A stretch of DNA of 64,000 nucleotides from NCBI RefSeq assembly GCF_007747795.1, contig NZ_CP036275.1:6068001-6132000 (forward strand), read 5' to 3'. Under the pieces are notes generated by a model. That model had not been told where the DNA came from and did no database searches. It saw only the letters and a program-made list of their open reading frames with translations. A program made the position numbers and the translations under genes. Numbering within the stretch: the stretch's first letter is position 1; every line of letters begins with the position of its first letter. Positions 47,665 through 56,167 of this stretch are shown here, piece by piece. Source of the DNA: Maioricimonas rarisocia (GTDB lineage: Bacteria; Planctomycetota; Planctomycetia; Planctomycetales; Planctomycetaceae).

Positions 47665-48872
47665 CAGGCTGCTCCGTCGTCGCTGCGTCCGACCCTGGCC
47701 AGCCGCTGCAGCGCTTCCACGCGATCGTTGTCACCAAGTCGTGCCGAACGGACCGCGCGGGTCAGCACGTCGATACTGCGGTCGAACGTCTCCCGGTCGA
47801 CGGGAAACGGCGTTCCATCCTTGCCTCCATGCGCGTACGAGTAATCAGCCCACCGCCGTTGCCGTGAAGGGGAACCCGCCGCTTCGTCAGGGCCCGCGGC
47901 ATCTGCCGGGTCCCGCTGCGATGACGGCGCTTCGTAAATCAGTTCCGCCAGCAGCGAGAGTGCCCGGACGGTCGTTGCCCCGACTCCCTTTGTCCCCAGC
48001 AGCGTCTCAAAGTCCTGCGGATCGGATTCATGCGCCGTCACGACGATCTTCCGCAGCCGCGAACGACTCACATCGAGATCGAGCACGCGGTGCCGGGTCG
48101 GTGCGAACAGCGTCGGCCCTTCCGTGTACCGCTTGACCTGTTCGAGCAGCCAGTCCGGGTTCTCGCGGATCAGCTCCGCACTCGCCTTGCGATTTGCATC
48201 CGCTTCTTCGGCCACCATGTTGAGCAACAGTTGCCTGGGTGAACCGGCTGCCGGTTTCTTCCCGCTTCGCCCGGCACCGAACAGGCCGTCCACATCTTTG
48301 ACGGCTGCATGCGGCTCGCAGACAATGTCACGCACCGACTCTCCCAGCCAGTGATACCGCCGGGCCGCCTTCTGCTGTTCGTTCATCCCCTGCTGGACGA
48401 CGCACCACTGCCCCGCGGGGGTGAGAAAAAAGCTGTGATGGTAGATATCGAAGCTGTCCTGCACTGCCGCGGAGTCCACCTTCGCGCTCATCCGCGAGGC
48501 ATAGATCAGCCGGTCCCCCTCGTTGATCCCGTACTCGTCGGACGCCCGCGCCAGCTCGTCCGGCGTCTTCCGGCTCACTCCCCCCTTGCCGCCGGCCACG
48601 ATGATGCCAAGGTCCTTGCCGTGCTGACGGTATGCCTGCTTGAGCGCTCCGCAGGTGACGGTCGTCACCCCGCTGCTGTGCCAGTCGAAACCGAGGACGC
48701 AGCCGAACGCCTGAAACCACCAGGGGTCGGCCAGCCGGGCCAGCATCTCTTCGGGGCCGAATTCGTCGACAATGGCCATCGTGACCGCACCGGCCAGGCG
48801 GGTCATCCGCTTGAACAGCCATGCGGGGGCCTGGCCACCGTGGAGCGGGAGATTGGCAACGCGACGTTTCAT
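47664..48872 (-). CDS. DUF763 protein with helix-hairpin-helix-like region
   Basis: 402 residues. It matches DUF763: MKRRVANLPLHGGQAPAWLFKRMTRLAGA, FGCVLGFDWHSSGVTTVTCGALKQ, GIIVAGGKGGVSRKTPDEL, DSAAVQDSFDIYHHSFFLT, and QGMNEQQKAARRYHW. A C-terminal stretch LLGTKGVGATTVRALSLLAELIYEAPSS looks like a helix-hairpin-helix, a DNA-binding motif. The family is found in thermophiles and archaea and has no known function. It is the first gene of a coupled pair with the C39-like peptidase. ATG at 48872. Confidence 0.9.
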   Translation of the reverse strand: MKRRVANLPLHGGQAPAWLFKRMTRLAGAVTMAIVDEFGPEEMLARLADPWWFQAFGCVLGFDWHSSGVTTVTCGALKQAYRQHGKDLGIIVAGGKGGVSRKTPDELARASDEYGINEGDRLIYASRMSAKVDSAAVQDSFDIYHHSFFLTPAGQWCVVQQGMNEQQKAARRYHWLGESVRDIVCEPHAAVKDVDGLFGAGRSGKKPAAGSPRQLLLNMVAEEADANRKASAELIRENPDWLLEQVKRYTEGPTLFAPTRHRVLDLDVSRSRLRKIVVTAHESDPQDFETLLGTKGVGATTVRALSLLAELIYEAPSSQRDPADAAGPDEAAGSPSRQRRWADYSYAHGGKDGTPFPVDRETFDRSIDVLTRAVRSARLGDNDRVEALQRLARVGRSDDGAA

Positions 48873-49069
48873 GCGGGGATCGTCGCCGGGGTCCCCGGAG
48901 GCGTCAAGGGGGAGGTTCCCGGAGGCGCCTCATAGCACTGCGGCTCCCGCTGCCCCCCTTCGACTCATCAACAACGGCTGAACTGTCCGATACAACGGGA
49001 TGAACGGAACGCCTCCGAAGGTTGTTCACCCGAACTGGGCTGGCCTTTCGTAGCGGTTTCGTCCACACT

Positions 49070-49098
49070 TCCTGCAGCAACGCAACGTCGTTGCAGGA
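49070..49098 (+). repeat. bulged hairpin in the divergent region
   Basis: TCCTGCA pairs with TGCAGGA and the inner ACG pairs with CGT, with a three-base GCA bulge, giving 10 bp around a 6-base loop. It is symmetric enough for a protein operator and strong enough for an RNA structure. It lies about 200 bases from each flanking transcription unit. Confidence 0.45.
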
Positions 49099-49250
49099 GA
49101 TCCCACCACACGCGCCTGCCGGTTTTTCCTACCCCACTGCCTGCCCCATTACCCGCCTGCAGAATTCGACTTCTCGCGTCAACCCTGTCAAGTGCCAATC
49201 CTTGCAGTCGTTGTGCTTGAGCGAATTCAACAACTACAACCCGAAAATCC

Positions 49251-49278
49251 TTGACAGAGTCGCAGCGGCACGTATACC
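49251..49278 (+). promoter_or_regulatory. sigma70-type promoter candidate for the DUF1501 operon
   Basis: TTGACA (perfect -35) at 49251-49256 and TATACC at 49273-49278 (4 of 6) are separated by 16 bases. It sits about 254 bases before the ATG at 49532, so a long 5' leader is expected. Confidence 0.5.
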
Positions 49279-49531
49279 GTCATAAGCATCAATGCGCGTC
49301 AATGTAAGTTGAGCTGCTCAGACGTTGGCGCACTTGAGACAACGCCGGGCCCGGCTGCGGTCCGCAAAGAACCTGCCAGATACAACCTGCCGGAAGGGTG
49401 CCCCCACCCACCCGCCTGAGACGATTGAACGACTGATACACCGCGAATCCCCATCCATGCGATGAATATTCGTGGCAACGTTCTGCGTTGAGTTCGCTCC
49501 AGATCCCAACTGCCCCAGGAGAGTCTTCAGC

Positions 49532-50872
49532 ATGGCCACTGACACCAACACACGCCAAGGATGTGCTCCGGCCCATTTCGAGCGGCTGAACCGCCGCGGC
49601 TTTCTGTCGGTTGGAGTTCTCGCCGGTGCAGGTCTGACGCTACCGCAATTGCTCAGCGCCACCGCCGCCCGGGCCGCTCAGAAGGATTACGCCAACTTCG
49701 AAGGGACGGCGAAGTCGATCATCCACATCTTCCTGCCCGGCGGACTGGCCCAGCAGGAGTCGTTCGATCCCAAGCCGTACGCCCCGATCGAGTACCGCGG
49801 GGACATGAAGCAGGTGAAGACGAAGCTGGACGGCGTCCTCTTCGGCGAAACCATGCAGAAGACCGCACAGATCGCCGACAAGCTGACGGTCATCCGCTCG
49901 ATGAACCACGGCGAAGCGGCCCACGAGCGCGGCACGCACAACATGTTCACCGGGTATCGCCCCAGCCCGGCTCTGCAGTATCCGTCGATCGGCTCGGTGA
50001 TCAGCCACGAATACGGTGGCCGCAACAACCTGCCGCCGTACGTCTGCATCCCGAATCAGCCGAACGTCTACGCAGGCAGCGGCTACCTCAGCTCGGCCTA
50101 CGCTCCCTTCTCGCTGGGCAGCGATCCGGCCGGCAACGGATTCAAGGTGCGTGACCTGGACCTGCCGGGCGGCGTCGACGACAGTCGGTTTGCCACCCGC
50201 CGCAGTGCTCTGGAAGCGGTCAACTCCTACTTCCTGCAGAAGGAATCGGCCGACAGCATCAACGCCATGAACAGCTTCTACGAGAGCGCCTACAGCCTCA
50301 TCAGCTCTCCCGAAGCCCGCGAAGCGTTCAACCTCGAAGCCGAAGATGCCAAGCTGCGTGACGCCTACGGCCGCAATCAGGCCGGTGCCCGCATGATCCT
50401 GGCCCGCCGCCTCGTCGAAGCCGGTGTCCGCCTGGTCAATATGACCTACGGGGGCTGGGATATGCACGGCAACATCGTCAACGGCTTCCGGAGCCAGATG
50501 CCGTCCTTCGATCAGGCGTTCGCCCAGCTGATCACCGACCTCGACCAGCGCGGACTGCTGGACGAAACGCTCGTCATGGTCTCTTCCGAATTCGGCCGCA
50601 CGCCCAAGATCAACCAGACCAGTGGTCGCGACCACTGGCCGAAGGTCTTCAGCGTTGCCCTGGCCGGTGGCGGCATCAAGCGGGGCTATGTCCATGGCTC
50701 CTCGAACGCGACCGCCAGCGAGCCGGAAGAGAACCCGATGGGCATCGAAGATCTGTTCACCACCGTCTACAACTGCCTCGGAATCGTCGCCGACAAGGAA
50801 CTGATGGCTCCCGGCGATCGCCCGATCGAGATCGTGGACGGCGGCAAGGTTGTCCAGGATCTGCTCGCCTGA
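49532..50872 (+). CDS. DUF1501 protein with Tat-type signal, first gene of the four-gene operon
   Basis: 446 residues from ATG at 49532 with AGGAG 10 bases upstream. The N-terminus NRRGFLSVGVLAGAGLTLPQ is a twin-arginine signal. The body is DUF1501 (alkaline phosphatase-like): IIHIFLPGGLAQQESFDPKPYAP, GVRLVNMTYGGWDMHGN, VMVSSEFGRTPKIN, and GRDHWPKVFSVALAGGGIKRGYVHGSSN with His/Asp ligands. It shares this motif order with the DUF1501 at 16.9 kb but is not a close copy. It leads a run with a PPC protein, a DUF1549/1553 cytochrome and a WD40 cytochrome. Confidence 0.92.
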   Translation: MATDTNTRQGCAPAHFERLNRRGFLSVGVLAGAGLTLPQLLSATAARAAQKDYANFEGTAKSIIHIFLPGGLAQQESFDPKPYAPIEYRGDMKQVKTKLDGVLFGETMQKTAQIADKLTVIRSMNHGEAAHERGTHNMFTGYRPSPALQYPSIGSVISHEYGGRNNLPPYVCIPNQPNVYAGSGYLSSAYAPFSLGSDPAGNGFKVRDLDLPGGVDDSRFATRRSALEAVNSYFLQKESADSINAMNSFYESAYSLISSPEAREAFNLEAEDAKLRDAYGRNQAGARMILARRLVEAGVRLVNMTYGGWDMHGNIVNGFRSQMPSFDQAFAQLITDLDQRGLLDETLVMVSSEFGRTPKINQTSGRDHWPKVFSVALAGGGIKRGYVHGSSNATASEPEENPMGIEDLFTTVYNCLGIVADKELMAPGDRPIEIVDGGKVVQDLLA

Positions 50873-51015
50873 AACGGACCACGCACGGTACGGATTCCAC
50901 AGGCTGGACACCGTCCCCGGAGTACACCCGGAGGCGGTGTCCGGCATACCTGCCGCCCGGAACCCAATCGACCTGCCTGTTCCGGGCACAAGCTCTGCCA
51001 ATCAGGGGGAACACG

Positions 51016-53490
51016 ATGCGGATCGCTGATCACGCTCGGATGACCATTTTCGGCCTGCTGCTCGCATTGGCCGCCGCTCCTGCCAGTGCCGCCTCGCCGC
51101 GGTTTACCAACATCCTCCCGCATGGTGGCCAGCGCGGCACCGAAGTCGACGTCACGCTGTACGGATCGAACCTCGAGGACGCCGAAGAAGTCCTCGTTTA
51201 CGATCCGGGCCTCGAAGTCGTCTCCTTCGCCCATCCCGAAGACGAAAAGCAGAAGGGGCGGCAGCTGAAGGTTCGGTTTCGCCTGACCGATGCGACTCCG
51301 CTTGGCACGCAGCGACTGCGAATTCGCACCCGTACCGGGCTGACCGAGATCCAGAATTTTCACGTCGGCCCCCTTCCCGTCGTCGACGAGAAGGAACCCA
51401 ATACGCAGTTCGACACGCCTCAGGCCATCGACAAGAACGTCACGGTCCATGGCCGCGTCGACCGCGAAGACGTGGACTATTACGTGGTCGAGTGCAAGAA
51501 GGGAGAACGGCTCAGTGCCGAAGTCTTCGGTCTGCGTCTCGGCTACTCCTCGACCGGCAACTTCTTCGATCCGTACATCGCCATTCTCGACGAGAAGCGC
51601 TTCGAACTGACGACCGAAGACGACTCGGCCCTCGTCTGGAATGACGCCGTCGCATCTGTGGTCGTCCCCGAAGACGGCAAGTATTACATCCAGGTGCGCG
51701 ACGCAGCGTACGGAGGCGACGGACGGGCCTACTACCTGCTTCATGTCGGCAACTTCCCCCGCCCCCGGGCGGTGATTCCAGCCGGTGGCAAGCCGGGCGA
51801 AACTCTCGAAGTCACACTGATCGGCGACCCGACCGGCCCGTTCAAGCAGCAGGTCACCGTCCCGACCGACAACCCGGAGCGGTTCGGCGTTGAAGTCCGG
51901 GATGAACACGGAATCGCCCCGTCGAACATGCCGTTCCGCATCAGCGACCTCGACAACTACATCGAGCAGGAACCGAACAACTCCCGCCAGGAAGCGACCC
52001 CTGCGGCCGCGCCAGGTGCCTACAACGGCGCTCTGAGCGAGCCGGGCGACATCGACTTCTTCAAGTTCGCCGCCAAGAAGGGCCAGGTGTTCGACGTCGA
52101 AGTCTACGGTCGCCGCATCCGCTCGCCGATCGACTCCGTCGTTTACATCTACCGCATGGACAACGGCGGACGCGTCGCTGCCGATGACGACAAGCGACGT
52201 CCGGACAGCTCCGTCCGCTTCACCGCGCCCGAAGACGGCGAATACGTCGTCGCCGTTCGCGACCACCTGAACAATGGCGGTCCCGAGTACGCGTACCGCA
52301 TCGAACTGACGCCCGTCACGCCGCAACTCGTCGCCAAACCGCTGGACATTCGCCGCTACGTGCAGCCCGACTTCGTGATTCCCCAGGGCTCCGGCCGCGG
52401 TGTCGTGCTCAACGTGACCCGGCAGGACTTCGGCGGTCCGGTCAACTTCCGCAGCGACAACCTCCCGGCCGGCGTCCGGCTTGAGTGCCCCGAAGGATGG
52501 CGTGGTGGCGGCCAGATGTCATTCGTCATGTACGCCGCCGAAGATGCTCCTGTCGGCGGGAACTACGCGGACGTGACCACGTACCTGGAGGATCCGAAGC
52601 AGGCCGACCGCAAGATCGAAGGCCCCGTCATGCAGGAACTGCTGATGGTCCGCGGTCGCAACAACAATTACGTCTGGACCGAAGACCAGCAGCGGGTCGC
52701 TGTCGTCGTGACCGAGAAGGCTCCGTTCAGGGTTTCTGTAGAAACTCCCAAGGTGCCCCTCGTCCGCGGCGGCTCGATGCAGCTGAAGGTCACCTGCGAG
52801 AAGGACGAAGGCTGGGACGAAGACATCCAGCTGCTCGTGCTGCAGAATCCTTCCGGCGTCAACTCCAGCCGCTCGGTCAAGATTCCCAAGGGGAAGAACG
52901 AGGCTCTCATTCCGATGAACGCATCGGGGAATGCCGCCGTGCAGGAAACGATGGTTGCACTGCGTGCGATTGCGAAGGTCGGCAACGGCAGCGTCGAGAC
53001 CTGTACACCCTTCTTCCCGATTCGCGTCGAAGAGCAGTACGCCACGTTCGAGTTTGCCCAGGCCGCCGTCGAGCGCGGCAAGGAAGGGGCAATGCTGGTG
53101 ACGGTCACGAAGCGGAAAGACTGGGAAGGTGAAGCCGAGGTCAAACTGCTCGGACTCCCCGCCAACGCGACCGCCGAACCGCTGAAGATGACCTCCGACA
53201 TGACGGAGCTCACCTTCACCATCCAGACGAACGAGAAGACGCCGATCAGCGACAACAAAAACATCTTCTGCCAGCTGCTGGTGCCGGAAGCCGGCGACAC
53301 GATCCTGCACAGTCTCGGCAAGGGCCGCCTGCGGGTCGATCCGCCCCCGCCGCAGCCCAAGAAGACCGAAGAGCCCAAGCCGCAGCCCAAGGTGGCCGCC
53401 GCCGAAGCAAAGCCGAAACCCCTGTCCCGTCTCGAACAGCTGCGTCTGCAGGCCGAGAAGCTGCGGGAACAGGGCGCCGAAATGGAATAA
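51016..53490 (+). CDS. large secreted PPC-domain protein
   Basis: 824 residues with a signal peptide (about 1-25, SAA). An IPT/TIG-like beta-sandwich (about 28-115, LPHGGQRGTEVDVTLYGSNLEDAEEVLVYD) is followed by two pre-peptidase C-terminal (PPC) domains (about 130-250, EPNTQFDTPQAID, DVDYYVVE; and about 315-430, EPNNSRQEATPA, GDIDFFKF). A further beta-rich region (about 440-770) precedes a Pro/Lys-rich end. No catalytic motif is seen. PPC domains are usually on secreted enzymes or surface proteins. It lies 143 bases after the DUF1501 gene in the same operon, and GGGGGA precedes ATG 51016. Confidence 0.85.
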   Translation: MRIADHARMTIFGLLLALAAAPASAASPRFTNILPHGGQRGTEVDVTLYGSNLEDAEEVLVYDPGLEVVSFAHPEDEKQKGRQLKVRFRLTDATPLGTQRLRIRTRTGLTEIQNFHVGPLPVVDEKEPNTQFDTPQAIDKNVTVHGRVDREDVDYYVVECKKGERLSAEVFGLRLGYSSTGNFFDPYIAILDEKRFELTTEDDSALVWNDAVASVVVPEDGKYYIQVRDAAYGGDGRAYYLLHVGNFPRPRAVIPAGGKPGETLEVTLIGDPTGPFKQQVTVPTDNPERFGVEVRDEHGIAPSNMPFRISDLDNYIEQEPNNSRQEATPAAAPGAYNGALSEPGDIDFFKFAAKKGQVFDVEVYGRRIRSPIDSVVYIYRMDNGGRVAADDDKRRPDSSVRFTAPEDGEYVVAVRDHLNNGGPEYAYRIELTPVTPQLVAKPLDIRRYVQPDFVIPQGSGRGVVLNVTRQDFGGPVNFRSDNLPAGVRLECPEGWRGGGQMSFVMYAAEDAPVGGNYADVTTYLEDPKQADRKIEGPVMQELLMVRGRNNNYVWTEDQQRVAVVVTEKAPFRVSVETPKVPLVRGGSMQLKVTCEKDEGWDEDIQLLVLQNPSGVNSSRSVKIPKGKNEALIPMNASGNAAVQETMVALRAIAKVGNGSVETCTPFFPIRVEEQYATFEFAQAAVERGKEGAMLVTVTKRKDWEGEAEVKLLGLPANATAEPLKMTSDMTELTFTIQTNEKTPISDNKNIFCQLLVPEAGDTILHSLGKGRLRVDPPPPQPKKTEEPKPQPKVAAAEAKPKPLSRLEQLRLQAEKLREQGAEME

Positions 53491-53598
53491 ACCGGCAGCC
53501 GGAGCGCATGGACCGTCGCCACGCCGCGCCTCGTGTGGAACGTTTGGAACACAGACTCACTCGACGTTGAGTTCGGTAGAACTTTGAGGACCGACGTA

Positions 53599-56022
53599 AT
53601 GATTGCGAGGATGCCCATCTTCATCGTGACGCTGCTGCTCGCGCCGACGCTGCTGCCTGCAGCCGAGATCGCCGAGCTGCGCGTTTTCCCGCCGGAAGTG
53701 AGCCTCCAGACCAGTCGGGATCGGCAGTCGATCGTCGTCCAGGCTCTCTATTCCGACGGCCTCACACGTGACGTCACCGACAAGGCCGAGTGGGCCATCG
53801 ACAACGCCGGCTGTATCCGGCGCGATGGCCACCTGCTGTACCCCGTCGCTGACGGCGAGGCGAAGCTCAAGATCGCCTTCGAAGGGAAGTCGCAGACGAT
53901 CCCGATCAAGGTGACCAAAGCCTCCGAAGGCCGGCCGATCAGCTTCAAACTCGACGTGATGCCGGTCTTCATGAAGGCGGGCTGCAACACCGGTAGCTGC
54001 CACGGCGCCGCCCGCGGCAAGGACGGCTTCATGCTCTCGCTGTTCGGTTACGATCCGGACGGCGACCATTTCCGGATTACCCGCGAGCAGCCCGGCCGTC
54101 GCATCGATCTGGCCGTTCCCGAGCGAAGCCTGCTCGTCGAGAAGGCCGTTGGCGCCGTTCCGCATACCGGCGGCAAGCGCTACGAGCCGGAGTCGGAACT
54201 GAACCAGATCGTCCTCGAGTGGATCTCCTCCGGTACCCCCAAGGATCCGGCCGACCAGGCGACCTGCACCAGCATCGAACTTTATCCCCGCCAGGCCGTT
54301 CTGGATGGTGAAGGGGAAACTCAGCAGGTCACCGTCCTCGCCCGTTATTCCGACGGCACGACCCGCGACGTCACCTCGCTGGCCGCCTTCTTCTCCAACA
54401 ACGAGACCTCTGCCGACATCGATGACACCGGGCTGGTTTCCGCCGGTGCCCGTGGCGAAGCCTACATCTTCGCCCGCTTCGACGTGCACACGGTCGGTTC
54501 GCAGTACATCACCCTGCCGAAGGGACTGCAGTACGAGCAGCGTCCGTTCGAGCCGGTCAACTACATCGACGAACTCGTGGCGGCCAAGCTGAACAAGCTG
54601 CGGATCCACCCGTCCGAGAAGTGCAGCGACAGCGAGTTCATCCGCCGCGTCTACATCGACCTGGTGGGTCTGCTGCCGACGCACGCCGAGTTCGAAGAAT
54701 TCGTCAACAGCCCCGATCCCGACAAGCGGGCGAAGAAGATCGACGAACTGCTCAGCCGCAAGGAGTTCACCGAAATCTGGGTCTCCAAGTGGGCCGAGTG
54801 GCTCATGATGCGGTCGAACAACCAGGTTTCGAACAAGTCGATCGTCCTCTACTACCAGTGGCTCGTCGAGCAGATCTCCAACAACGTTCCGCTGGACGTG
54901 ATGGTCAAGGATCTGCTCTCCTCGAGCGGCGGTACGTTCTCGGTCCCGCAGACCAATTTCTACGAGATCGAACGGGACCAGCTGAAGGTCGCCGAAAACG
55001 TGGCGCAGATCTTCATGGGCATGCGAATCCAGTGTGCCCAGTGTCACAACCACCCGTTCGACCGCTGGACACAGGACGACTACTACAACTTCGCCTCCTT
55101 CTTCTCGCAGATTGGACGCAAGCGGGGTGAAGACTACCGCGAGCAGATCATCTACAACCGCGGCGGCGGTGAAGTGAAGCATCCGGTCACCGGCCAGAAC
55201 GCCGTTCCCGTGTTCCTGGGCGGCGGCAAGCCGGAAATCAAGGGGGGACAGGATCGCCGCGAGGTCCTCGCCAACTGGCTCGCTTCCCCCGACAATCCGT
55301 ACTTCGCCGAGAACTTCGCCAACCGCGTGTGGCACCACTTCTTCGGCGTGGGTGTTGTCGATCCGGTCGACGACGTGCGGGTCTCCAATCCGCCGTCGAA
55401 CCCCGAACTGCTCGAAACGCTCGCCCGCAAGTTCACCGAGTCGAACTACGACTTCAAGGGCCTCGTCCGCGACATCTGCCTCTCGAACACCTACCAGCGT
55501 TCGACGCAGCGGAACGAGAGCAACATGACCGACGAGCGAAACTTCGCCCACCAGACGATTCGCCGCATCAAGGCCGAGTCGATGCTGGACATCATCAGCC
55601 AGGTGACGAACACGAAGGACGACTTCGCCAAGTTGCCGCCGGGAGCCCGGGCCGTCCAGATTGCCGACGGAGCAACCAGCACCTACTTCCTGACGACCTT
55701 CGGCCGAGCCAAGCGGGAAACCGCCTGCTCGTGCGAAGTGCAGATGGAACCGACGCTTTCTCAGGCCCTGCACCTGATGAACGGCGACACGGTCAACAAC
55801 AAGATCCGCCAGGGCGGCCTGCTCAAGCAGCTCAAGGACGAAGGCCTCGACCCCATGCAGATCGTCGAGCGGCTGTACGTGACGTGCCTTGCCCGCAAGC
55901 CGACCGAAGAAGAGAAAGCCTCGCTGGCACCGCTGTTTGCCGAAGGCAGCAACGTCGACCAGGGCCTCGAAGACGTCTTCTGGGCACTGCTCAACAGCCG
56001 CGAGTTCCTGTTCAACCACTAG
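53599..56022 (+). CDS. planctomycete cytochrome c DUF1549/DUF1553 protein with Big-like domains
   Basis: 807 residues with a signal peptide (about 1-22). Two bacterial-Ig-like (Big2) segments (about 25-105 and 235-325, the latter with LDGEGETQQVTVLARYSDGTTRDVT) flank a cytochrome-like stretch with C129-NTGS-C134-H135. This CxxxxCH spacing is atypical for c-type haem. DUF1549 (about 335-550) has a true CxxCH, QCAQCHNHPFDRW. DUF1553 (about 575-800) has NRVWHHFFGVGVVDPVDDVRVSNPPSNPELL. ATG at 53599 has GAGGA upstream. It is the third gene of the operon; electron transfer or substrate oxidation outside the cytoplasm is likely, but unproven. Confidence 0.9.
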   Translation: MIARMPIFIVTLLLAPTLLPAAEIAELRVFPPEVSLQTSRDRQSIVVQALYSDGLTRDVTDKAEWAIDNAGCIRRDGHLLYPVADGEAKLKIAFEGKSQTIPIKVTKASEGRPISFKLDVMPVFMKAGCNTGSCHGAARGKDGFMLSLFGYDPDGDHFRITREQPGRRIDLAVPERSLLVEKAVGAVPHTGGKRYEPESELNQIVLEWISSGTPKDPADQATCTSIELYPRQAVLDGEGETQQVTVLARYSDGTTRDVTSLAAFFSNNETSADIDDTGLVSAGARGEAYIFARFDVHTVGSQYITLPKGLQYEQRPFEPVNYIDELVAAKLNKLRIHPSEKCSDSEFIRRVYIDLVGLLPTHAEFEEFVNSPDPDKRAKKIDELLSRKEFTEIWVSKWAEWLMMRSNNQVSNKSIVLYYQWLVEQISNNVPLDVMVKDLLSSSGGTFSVPQTNFYEIERDQLKVAENVAQIFMGMRIQCAQCHNHPFDRWTQDDYYNFASFFSQIGRKRGEDYREQIIYNRGGGEVKHPVTGQNAVPVFLGGGKPEIKGGQDRREVLANWLASPDNPYFAENFANRVWHHFFGVGVVDPVDDVRVSNPPSNPELLETLARKFTESNYDFKGLVRDICLSNTYQRSTQRNESNMTDERNFAHQTIRRIKAESMLDIISQVTNTKDDFAKLPPGARAVQIADGATSTYFLTTFGRAKRETACSCEVQMEPTLSQALHLMNGDTVNNKIRQGGLLKQLKDEGLDPMQIVERLYVTCLARKPTEEEKASLAPLFAEGSNVDQGLEDVFWALLNSREFLFNH

Positions 56023-56167
56023 GCGTCGATACGGAGTTTGCGGAGCCCGCCACGCGGGCATCGCAAGTCCTTCCTGCCGCCGTCATCAGGCCGACCCGCG
56101 GTCCGGGCCATCGGCGAAGACGGCACACGACACACCTGCCAAGTCGTCAGACGAGTGAGGTATCGGA

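Larger units (their letters stand above)
48873..49531. other. 659-base divergent intergenic region
   Basis: It lies between the DUF763 gene (minus) and the DUF1501 operon (plus). No protein gene is convincing. Contents: a long bulged hairpin at 49070-49098 and a sigma70-like promoter at 49251-49278 that probably drives the operon, leaving a leader of about 250 bases before the ATG at 49532. The stretch 49200-49300 appears more AT-rich than its surroundings, as is common around promoters. The repeated TCAATG at about 49290-49303 is short and not called. Confidence 0.55.

Noticed and set aside
50767-52326. 519-residue minus-strand ORF opposite the PPC gene
   Set aside because: Shadow; the PPC protein has recognised EPN and DVDYY motifs.
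53557-56061. 834-residue minus-strand ORF opposite the DUF1549/1553 gene
   Set aside because: It mirrors a strong plus-strand gene with clear domains and arises from high third-position GC; its own translation has no domain, signal or ribosome site.
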